NCBI GenBank assembly: GCA_030044775.1
Contig: JASICF010000167.1
Coordinates: 1 to 6,982, forward strand
Direction: 5' to 3'
Source: Candidatus Sulfotelmatobacter sp.
Lineage (GTDB): Bacteria > Acidobacteriota > Terriglobia > Terriglobales > Acidobacteriaceae
DNA length: 6,982 nucleotides
The notes below the pieces were generated by a model. The model worked only from the letters and a program-made list of their open reading frames with translations, was not told where the DNA came from and did no database searches. Position 1 is the first letter of the stretch; each line of letters opens with the position of its first letter. The translations under genes and the position numbers were made by a program. Positions 1-4,864 of this stretch are shown piece by piece.

Positions 1-203
1 AGAAGCGGCGTCTGCAGCCGGATCTCCGCGCCGATCCACTCGCCTTTACCGTGAGGCGCATTGGGCGCATGATTGCATCGCCCGCCACTGCCGAATTGCG
101 GCCCGAAGTCTGCGCTCTGAATTTGATCGAACTGCTTGATGTCTCGCCAGGCTTCGTCGCCAACGGTTCCAGAAACATCGATTTTGAGCCGCAACACTGA
201 CAT
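1..203 (-). CDS. Possible 5' part of an unrecognised protein (runs off the left edge)
   Basis: An open frame begins after the DUF420 gene, in the same direction, and stays open to the left edge. From the ATG at 203 it gives 67 complete codons starting MSVLRLKIDVSGTVGDEAWR and including a stretch HGKGEWIGAEIRLQTP. I recognise no family; it looks soluble, with no signal peptide or membrane helix in the visible part. Codon pattern gives mild support: about 37% of codons start with G, about 60% with a purine, and roughly two thirds end in G or C. No good ribosome binding site precedes the ATG; a TTG at 233 behind GGTGA is an alternative start. A competing open frame lies exactly antisense in register (plus strand 3-200, stop TGA at 198-200, ending NIDFEPQH), with similar third-position bias but fewer purine-first codons. 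The strand is therefore not settled. Confidence 0.38.
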   Translation of the reverse strand, partial: MSVLRLKIDVSGTVGDEAWRDIKQFDQIQSADFGPQFGSGGRCNHAPNAPHGKGEWIGAEIRLQTPL

Positions 204-220
204 GGCGAGAAGTATGGAAT

Positions 221-241
221 TGTCGATTTCCAAAATCGATA
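221..241. repeat. AT-rich palindrome (hairpin) after the DUF420 gene
   Basis: TCGATTT at 223-229 and AAATCGA at 233-239 are perfect inverted repeats around a 3-nt loop. One G-T wobble and one more A-T pair extend the stem to 221-241. It lies 9 nt past the DUF420 stop codon. It is AT-rich and is not followed by a clear T-run in either direction, so it is a weak terminator candidate. It could equally be an operator or an mRNA-processing hairpin. Confidence 0.4.
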
Positions 242-249
242 ATCACCAG

Positions 250-684
250 TTAAGAGTGTGGAAACCACCGATAGAGCATGAAGTATACGATGACGCCAGT
301 GACGCTTACATACATCCAGAGCGGATAAGTCCAGCGCGCGATGGCACGGTGCCGGTCATAACGAGCACGCAAACCCCGACTTAAACTGATGATCACCATC
401 GGCACGATCACAATCGCGAGTGTGACGTGCGGAATCAGAATCAAAAAATAGATTTTGCGCCAAAAGCCCTGCCCGAGGAAAAGAATGTCGCCCACGTGGG
501 CGTGGAAGTATACGTAGCAGCCAAGGAACAGCGCTGAACACGCGACCGCGGCCAACATGCAGGCGCGATGCGCCGCCATGCGCTTGCGCGCGATCATATA
601 CCGGCCCGTAACCAGCAACGCGGCGCTGGTTCCATTCAGGCCCGCGATGAGGGGAGGGAAATAGGCATACTGTTCGGCGATCAT
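250..684 (-). CDS. DUF420 membrane protein, CtaM/YozB-like oxidase assembly factor
   Basis: This 144-residue integral membrane protein matches the DUF420 family over its full length. It has about four membrane helices (around residues 10-27, 41-60, 79-101 and 119-139). Family-type features are the N-terminal PPLIAGLNGTSA, AHR at 38-40, FLGCYVYFHAH at 53-63, IPHVTLAIVIVP at 84-95, and HRAIARWTYPLWMYVSVTG at 112-130. Conserved histidines 39, 61/63, 86 and 112 could bind a metal or haem; that is inference. In the family, Staphylococcus aureus CtaM is required for a working aa3-type quinol oxidase, which fits the haem A synthase upstream. Its ATG overlaps the permease stop codon in an ATGA junction (681-684), with GAGG at 693-696 eight bases upstream, so translation is probably coupled to the transporter. 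The family match is strong; the exact biochemical role is unknown. Confidence 0.9.
   Translation of the reverse strand: MIAEQYAYFPPLIAGLNGTSAALLVTGRYMIARKRMAAHRACMLAAVACSALFLGCYVYFHAHVGDILFLGQGFWRKIYFLILIPHVTLAIVIVPMVIISLSRGLRARYDRHRAIARWTYPLWMYVSVTGVIVYFMLYRWFPHS
681..684 (-). other. ATGA stop-start overlap coupling permease and DUF420
   Basis: On the minus strand the permease TGA (683-681) and the DUF420 ATG (684-682) share bases, the classic 4-nt overlap linked to translational coupling. It argues that the two proteins are made together in fixed proportion. Confidence 0.9.
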
Positions 685-1508
685 GCGGCAGGCCTCGTGG
701 TTCGTCGATTAGCCATCAGAAATGCCACTCCGAACATTACCAGCGAAAACAGCGCCAATATCGCCATTGCCGAGGGCAAGGAAAAAGTGGCCGGCATCGC
801 CGGATACAGCAGCGTGCGCAAAGCCTCTACTCCATAGGTGAGGGGATTGATATACATCACGGCTCGAATCCATCCGGAAGCGCCGCTCATCGGAAACAAC
901 GCTCCTGAAAGAAGCCACAGAGGTATCAGAAATAAATTAATGATGCCGTGGAAGGCCTGCGTGGAATCCATGGGCCATGCGATGGCAAAGCCCAGCCCGG
1001 TCAGGGCAAATGAAACCAGAAACACAACGGCGGCCACGAGCAAAACTTGCAGCGGATCAAGATGCGCGCCGGCAAACGGCGCAAACACGAGAAAGATCAT
1101 CCCCTGAACCGCCGAGAGCGTAGTTCCACCTAAAACCTTACCCAGCACAATCGCCGACCGCGGCACGGGAGCAACGAGCACAGAGAGCAGAAATCCTTCT
1201 TTGCGATCTTCGATCACCGACATCATCGTGAAAATTGAGGTGAAGAGAATGATCATCACCAGCACGCCGGGATAGAAATAATCCATGTAGTGCTGCTGGC
1301 CGGCTGCGGTGCCGGAGCGAAATGACGTACCAAACCCGGAGCCGATCACCACCCAGAACAACAGCGGCGAAGCCAGCACGCCGACCACGCGGGTTTTCTG
1401 CCGGTAGAAGCGCACGATCTCGCGCCACCACAGCGTGAATGCCGGCAGCAGCACGCCCGTGGAGATCGGAGCGGCCGGCTTCGATAACACCGCTGCCTGA
1501 GTTGCCAT
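681..1508 (-). CDS. ABC-2 type transporter permease
   Basis: This 275-residue inner-membrane permease is of the ABC-2 (DrrB/NodJ-like) type and is the membrane partner of the ATPase two genes upstream. Six hydrophobic segments are visible, near residues 41-60, 77-98, 127-147, 152-178, 189-206 and 247-266. The loop after the second segment reads EDRKEGFLLSVLVAPVPRSA (residues 100-119) followed by IVLGK, the typical ABC-2 coupling-helix region. The family-typical stretch before the last helix, LSGALFPMSG and then YINPLTYGVEALR, lies at 200-231. The ATG is 3 nt after the stop of the small membrane protein, with AGG about 11 nt upstream; the 3' end overlaps the DUF420 start by 4 nt. Sequence does not reveal the substrate. 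The position between haem A synthase and DUF420 suggests a cofactor or assembly role, but ABC-2 exporters also handle drugs, lipids and glycans. Confidence 0.92.
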   Translation of the reverse strand: MATQAAVLSKPAAPISTGVLLPAFTLWWREIVRFYRQKTRVVGVLASPLLFWVVIGSGFGTSFRSGTAAGQQHYMDYFYPGVLVMIILFTSIFTMMSVIEDRKEGFLLSVLVAPVPRSAIVLGKVLGGTTLSAVQGMIFLVFAPFAGAHLDPLQVLLVAAVVFLVSFALTGLGFAIAWPMDSTQAFHGIINLFLIPLWLLSGALFPMSGASGWIRAVMYINPLTYGVEALRTLLYPAMPATFSLPSAMAILALFSLVMFGVAFLMANRRTTRPAA

Positions 1509-1511
1509 AAC

Positions 1512-1751
1512 TCAGCTTGCCTTTGCCGCGGGAGGTTTAGCCGGTGCCGCAACCGCTTTCTTCTTGCCTACAACCCCGCGGTCGCGCAACTCCCAGTACA
1601 CATTCAGCATAAAAGCTCCCGATACGGTTAGCAGGATCAACGTTGTGAACAACCCGTCAACTGTGGTGATCATTCCGTTCATCAGCGTCCATACCACTGC
1701 TGCCAATGGAACAATGCCCAGCACAACAGAAAGAGCCAGCATCATCAGCAC
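1512..1751 (-). CDS. Small two-helix membrane protein between ABC ATPase and permease
   Basis: This 79-residue protein is not one I recognise. It has two hydrophobic helices, roughly residues 4-24 and 31-52 (ending MLNVYWEL), then a basic cytoplasmic-type tail with KKK and an Ala-Pro-Lys-rich end (AVAAPAKPPAAKAS). The frame stays open much further upstream, but that part lies antiphase inside the ATPase gene and is not convincing coding sequence. Start choice: GGAGG at 1756-1760, inside the last ATPase codons, lies 4 nt before GTG 1751 and 10 nt before ATG 1745; ATG 1742 is a third option. With the GTG start, only one base separates it from the ATPase stop, and its own stop is 3 nt before the permease start. 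It is therefore almost certainly part of the transporter operon, perhaps an accessory subunit of the complex. Confidence 0.75.
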   Translation of the reverse strand: MLMMLALSVVLGIVPLAAVVWTLMNGMITTVDGLFTTLILLTVSGAFMLNVYWELRDRGVVGKKKAVAAPAKPPAAKAS

Positions 1752-1752
1752 A

Positions 1753-2772
1753 TTACCTCCCGTGATCCTCGGAATTTGACTGCTCGTCAGCCTTCTCGGT
1801 CCAGAATTTGTGTCCGGTGCGCCGGATAAAAACATCTTCGAGCGCCGGCTTGCTGATCGAAAGCGCCTCGATCTCCCCCGGAAACGATTCCACCACCTCC
1901 GTGACGAAGCGGTGCGCATTCTCCCGCTCGACCCGGACCTGGTTGTCGAGAACTGTCGTTTGTACGTTGAACCGCGCACGAATGCGCTCCGCAAGAACGC
2001 CGGCATTGCGAGCGGCGTCGAGCAGTACCACGTCACCCCCAATTTCGCTTTTCAACTCGGCCGGCGTGCCCAGCGCGACCACGTTCCCTTCGTTCATAAT
2101 CGCCAGCCGGTCGCAGCGCTCGGCCTCTTCCATAAGATGCGTGGTTACCAGCACGGAAACGTGCTCTTCATCGCGAAGCGTCTGCAGATATTGCCAGAGA
2201 TCGCGCCGTGCCCCAGGATCGAGACCCGTCGTCGGCTCATCGAGCAACAGCACACCGGGATGATGTAGCAATCCCTTACCGAGTTCAATGCGCCGTTGCA
2301 TCCCGCCGGAAAACGTTTCGACCAGTTCTTTCGCACGGTCGGCCAACCCAACGCGCCCGAGCACCTCTTCAATCCGCGCCTTCAGGGAAGCGCCGCGCAA
2401 TCCATAAAGGTGGCCTTGATGCCACAGGTTCTCGAATGCGGTCAGCTTGAGATCAATGCTTTGCGCTTGAAATACGACACCAATCTGCCGCCGCACGCGC
2501 GCGGGTTCCTGCGCCGAGTCGCAGCCCAGAATTAGCGCATGCCCGGATGTGGGCACCATCAACGTGGAGAGAATTCGGAACAGGGTTGTTTTGCCGCTGC
2601 CGTTGGGGCCCAGCAACCCGAACAGCTCCGCCGGACGCACGTCAAAGGTAACGCCGTTCAGCGCAGTGCGGTTTTCGTAGCGATGGACCAGATTCTCGAC
2701 AGAAATAACCGGTTCAAGGTCAGCCGAGTTCAGCTCGGGATCAGTATCGGCGAATGCGGCAACTTTGGACAC
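1753..2772 (-). CDS. ABC transporter ATP-binding protein (DrrA/CcmA-like)
   Basis: This 339-residue cytoplasmic ATPase powers the ABC-2 permease encoded just downstream. Motifs appear in order: Walker A GPNGSGKT (55-62), Q-loop Gln102, signature FSGGMQRR (154-161), Walker B VLLLDEP (174-180), D-loop GLD (183-185) and switch His212 in TTHLMEEAE. All catalytic residues are present. After the nucleotide-binding domain comes an extension of about 90 residues ending PALEDVFIRRTG (309-320), typical of DrrA-type exporter ATPases, then a polar tail. The chosen start is GTG 2772, with AGGA 10 nt upstream; the ABC domain begins near residue 22, so the first 20 residues are a polar extension and a slightly later start cannot be excluded. 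It follows the haem A synthase gene after 70 bp. NosF and CcmA are ATPases of the same broad kind used in copper-enzyme and cytochrome maturation, which makes an oxidase-related role reasonable but unproven. Confidence 0.93.
   Translation of the reverse strand: MSKVAAFADTDPELNSADLEPVISVENLVHRYENRTALNGVTFDVRPAELFGLLGPNGSGKTTLFRILSTLMVPTSGHALILGCDSAQEPARVRRQIGVVFQAQSIDLKLTAFENLWHQGHLYGLRGASLKARIEEVLGRVGLADRAKELVETFSGGMQRRIELGKGLLHHPGVLLLDEPTTGLDPGARRDLWQYLQTLRDEEHVSVLVTTHLMEEAERCDRLAIMNEGNVVALGTPAELKSEIGGDVVLLDAARNAGVLAERIRARFNVQTTVLDNQVRVERENAHRFVTEVVESFPGEIEALSISKPALEDVFIRRTGHKFWTEKADEQSNSEDHGR
1756..1760 (-). promoter_or_regulatory. Shine-Dalgarno GGAGG for the small membrane protein
   Basis: GGAGG on the minus strand lies within the final codons of the ATPase gene and just before its TAA. 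It is a strong ribosome binding site whose spacing (4, 10 or 13 nt) leaves GTG 1751, ATG 1745 and ATG 1742 all possible starts. It supports separate translation of the small protein. Confidence 0.7.
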
Positions 2773-2842
2773 GACGAAGAATTCCTGAAATCAAAGGTCA
2801 ACTCTTGTGAAATGCTGTTCTGTGAACCCCAATCGAAGAATC
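2773..2842 (-). other. Short intergenic gap, haem A synthase to ABC ATPase
   Basis: These 70 bp hold no strong hairpin or T-run, so read-through from the haem A synthase gene is likely. A TTGACC resembling a -35 box lies close to the ATPase start, but no matching -10 box fits before the start codon. TTCACA occurs twice, 10 nt apart, of unclear meaning. Confidence 0.4.
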
Positions 2843-3874
2843 CTACGCAGCCGTAAACTTCTCCCGCTCCAGGGTTCGTGATGTGCGCTCGGCAAAAGCG
2901 ACCGGGACGTGCCGCCAAACCTGAATGGCCAAGACGACCGTTGTCGCGAGCAACAATGCTCCCACAGCAACATGGGTTACAGTTGCTGCGACCATCGGCA
3001 ATTCCGGTTGAATCGCGTTCCGGCCCCATTCGACTCGCGTCCAAAATGCCGCGAATCCGAGGCAAAGCTGCACAACCAACAACGATACCATGATGATCGC
3101 CGGCCGCTGCACGGCCTCAATCCGCGAATACACCGAGAGCGCGCGGACGGCCGTCCAGGCCAGGACCACCGAAACGAATAGCGCGTTGAGAACGTGCGGC
3201 CACCAGCTCATGCCGTGATGCCGGAACATGCCGCCCAGAATCAGCTGCACGTACAAGACGAAAACCGAAAATAGGGTCAGAGTAAACAGGCTTGGGCGGC
3301 GTGAATCGAATTCAACCTGCGGTTGTTCTTCTACCCATTTGCGTCCGGTAAAAAGCGCAATGGCGACAGCGACACAGAAAAATGTTTGCGCCACGGTGGC
3401 GTGCGCAGTTGAGAGCCACGGCGGTTGAAAGAAAAGAACGGTCATTCCGCCCAGAGTGGCCTGCAGAATCACCGTGCAGAATGCGGCGACAGCCAACCAG
3501 CGCAGCCAGCGCCGCTTCTCAACCAGCAAGGTCGAGAGCGCGATACCGAGAGTCAGAACGAGCAGCGTCCCTGCCACCATGCGGTGGCTCCACTCATACC
3601 GGACGCCACCGACGAAGTGGGGCACTTTCACGAGATAACCGAAAGAAGTAGGCCAGTCGGGAACGGAAAGCCCGGCGTCATTGCTCGTAACCATGGCGCC
3701 TGCGGTGATTACTACCAGGGTTGCGCATGCCGTAAACACTGCGAACGCATGATGCGCAGGATTGTATTTTGCCGGAACTGCTTTCAGAATGCTTCCCCTT
3801 GGTTCGAGCCCATGTGAGGGTTTTGCCTCCAGCACGGCGGCTGCTGCGCAACCCACCGTGCTGAAAACACTCAT
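2843..3874 (-). CDS. ctaA: Haem A synthase (CtaA/Cox15 family)
   Basis: This 343-residue, eight-helix inner-membrane enzyme oxidises the C8 methyl group of haem O to a formyl group, giving haem A for aa3-type cytochrome oxidases. Visible family motifs are GAMVTSNDAGLSVPDWPTSF (59-78), EWSHR (94-98), TAHATVAQ (156-163), HVLNALFV (227-234) and THVAVGAL (300-307). They supply the four conserved histidines, 97, 158, 227 and 301. There is no cysteine pair in the first large loop, unlike Bacillus-type CtaA. Two tandem four-helix halves are apparent. The ATG at 3874 gives about 40 residues before the first helix, longer than usual, and its ribosome site is weak (GGTG 6 nt upstream), but no better in-frame start lies closer to the helix. 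It sits downstream of the copper lipoprotein gene and upstream of the ABC and DUF420 genes. Haem O synthase, its usual partner, is not in the window. Confidence 0.95.
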   Translation of the reverse strand: MSVFSTVGCAAAAVLEAKPSHGLEPRGSILKAVPAKYNPAHHAFAVFTACATLVVITAGAMVTSNDAGLSVPDWPTSFGYLVKVPHFVGGVRYEWSHRMVAGTLLVLTLGIALSTLLVEKRRWLRWLAVAAFCTVILQATLGGMTVLFFQPPWLSTAHATVAQTFFCVAVAIALFTGRKWVEEQPQVEFDSRRPSLFTLTLFSVFVLYVQLILGGMFRHHGMSWWPHVLNALFVSVVLAWTAVRALSVYSRIEAVQRPAIIMVSLLVVQLCLGFAAFWTRVEWGRNAIQPELPMVAATVTHVAVGALLLATTVVLAIQVWRHVPVAFAERTSRTLEREKFTAA

Positions 3875-3908
3875 TCTAGCACCGAATGCCGCACCGAAGC
3901 GGGCTAGA
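3875..3908 (-). repeat. Inverted repeat directly upstream of the haem A synthase start
   Basis: TCTAGC (3875-3880) and GCTAGA (3903-3908) form a perfect 6-bp inverted repeat around a 22-nt spacer, with one arm touching the start codon. The spacer also holds a small CCGC/GCGG pairing around TTCGGT. It could be an operator or an mRNA hairpin affecting translation initiation; chance is also possible. Confidence 0.35.
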
Positions 3909-3985
3909 GAACTCTGAGTTGCAGCGCGGAACGATCCCGGAATCGCATCAGGGTGCTGTCAGGAGTGCGGCGGTAAATGCTGCGA
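3909..3985 (-). other. Intergenic gap after the copper lipoprotein gene
   Basis: There is no clear rho-independent terminator here. The only structure noted is a near-palindrome of 14 bp at 3932-3945 (CGATCCCGGAATCG, one mismatched pair). I could not assign a promoter with confidence. Confidence 0.3.
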
Positions 3986-4774
3986 TCACATGCCGGTATC
4001 CTTGAAGCTCTGATCGACGACCTTCGTTTCTTTCGGCCCAACGGTTACCTGCTGATCCTGCTCGCCCAATTTTTCCTGCACGAAAGCAATCGTGTAAGTA
4101 CCCGGCGGCAGTCCTTTGATCTCATATTTGCCGGATTTGTCGGTGACAGCGTAGAACGGGCTCTTCACCACATTGATATACATCTTCATCCAGGGGTGCT
4201 GGTTGCACTTCACCGGCAGCATGATCTCTTCGCGCGCGAAGCTCTTTTCCAGCGGAGCCGTCGAAGGCGGCTGCGACTCGTTCCATTCGCGATTATCTTT
4301 TGGCGTGGGATGGATGTTGTGCGTGGTCTGATCGTCATTCTTAATCTGAATCGTTTGTCCGGCCATCACCCCCAAAACATGCGGATGATATTTGCATCCC
4401 TGTTGATCGAGTTCGATTGCATCTTTTGGAACGTCAAACGTGCGGTTGCCGAGGCCATCCTTCACGTAAACGAACACATTGGCCAGATCGCCGCTATCGA
4501 CAACGATGTTTTCTGATTCGTTCATGCCCTTGCATGCGGGGTCCTGGCTCATATCGATCTTGGCTGGCTTCGGGGCGGTTCCATCGAACTTCACCGTACC
4601 GTCGATTGTGGCCACGGTTGCCGGATCGATGGGCGTTGCCGCGGGAGCCGGTTGTTCGGTCGCCGTGTTGGCGGGCTGTTCGGTACTTTCCTTCTTGTTG
4701 CATGCCGCAATCAGAAGTAACGCGCACGCTGCCAGCATGCTGATCGCTATGATCCAACCTCTTTTGCTATTCAT
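3986..4774 (-). CDS. Membrane-anchored blue copper (cupredoxin-like) lipoprotein
   Basis: This 262-residue exported lipoprotein probably carries electrons through one type-1 copper. The signal peptide (MNSKRGW plus a hydrophobic core) ends in a lipobox, IAAC, with Cys25 as likely lipidation site; an earlier LAAC at Cys17 is possible. A Thr/Pro/Ala/Glu-rich linker (26-55) follows. The cupredoxin-like domain spans about 56-203. THNIHP at 151-156 supplies His152, and KCNQHPWM at 189-196 supplies Cys190, His193 and Met196, the spacing seen in amicyanin-type sites. Cys81 and Cys127 could form a disulfide. The C-terminal part (about 205-258) has TDKSGKYEIKGLPPGTYTIA, typical of carboxypeptidase regulatory-like beta-sandwich domains. 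AAAGG lies 7 nt before the ATG, a good ribosome site. Placed between a multihaem cytochrome and haem A synthase, it could shuttle electrons to the oxidase. A copper-storage or copper-delivery role is an alternative. Confidence 0.87.
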   Translation of the reverse strand: MNSKRGWIIAISMLAACALLLIAACNKKESTEQPANTATEQPAPAATPIDPATVATIDGTVKFDGTAPKPAKIDMSQDPACKGMNESENIVVDSGDLANVFVYVKDGLGNRTFDVPKDAIELDQQGCKYHPHVLGVMAGQTIQIKNDDQTTHNIHPTPKDNREWNESQPPSTAPLEKSFAREEIMLPVKCNQHPWMKMYINVVKSPFYAVTDKSGKYEIKGLPPGTYTIAFVQEKLGEQDQQVTVGPKETKVVDQSFKDTGM

Positions 4775-4781
4775 GATGTCG

Positions 4782-4786
4782 CCTTT
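4782..4786 (-). promoter_or_regulatory. Ribosome binding site of the copper lipoprotein gene
   Basis: The minus strand reads AGAAAGGCGACATCATG; AAAGG sits 7 nt upstream of the ATG at 4774. This fixes the start and puts the charged N terminus directly ahead of the signal-peptide core. Confidence 0.7.
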
Positions 4787-4864
4787 CTGAAGTAGTTGAA
4801 ATTCCTTTTGAAGCCGCCGAGCCGTTCACTTCGCTCGCGATCAATTTTTCCGTAGATCGTGATT
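4787..4864 (-). other. Intergenic gap between cytochrome and copper lipoprotein genes
   Basis: An inverted repeat CGAGC/GCTCG (4818-4822 and 4833-4837, 10-nt loop) lies in this gap. It is preceded on the transcript by an A-rich run but not followed by a T-run, so it is not a convincing terminator. No promoter could be assigned with confidence. The 90-bp spacing allows either co-transcription or a separate promoter. Confidence 0.3.

Noticed and set aside
1752..2042. Upstream extension of the small membrane protein frame (to 176 residues)
   Set aside because: This part is Arg/Ser-rich, overlaps the strongly supported ABC ATPase in another frame, and the GGAGG site marks a start near 1751.
1808..2268. 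Two plus-strand open frames of about 150 codons opposite the ATPase gene
   Set aside because: They are Arg/Ser-rich products with no domain, lying antisense to a gene whose ABC motifs are all intact.
2784..2815. TTGACC as a promoter for the ABC/DUF420 genes
   Set aside because: No -10-like box at suitable spacing fits before the GTG start, so the match to a -35 box is probably chance.
3425..3817. Plus-strand open frame of 130 codons opposite haem A synthase
   Set aside because: Its composition is that of a shadow frame, and the opposite strand encodes all four conserved histidine motifs of CtaA.
3977..4516. Plus-strand open frame of 179 codons opposite the copper lipoprotein
   Set aside because: It is antisense to a gene with a signal peptide, copper ligands and a good ribosome site, and has no recognisable domain of its own.
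4818..4837. Hairpin in the cytochrome-lipoprotein gap as a rho-independent terminator
   Set aside because: The stem is only 5 bp with a 10-nt loop and no following T-run on the transcribed strand.
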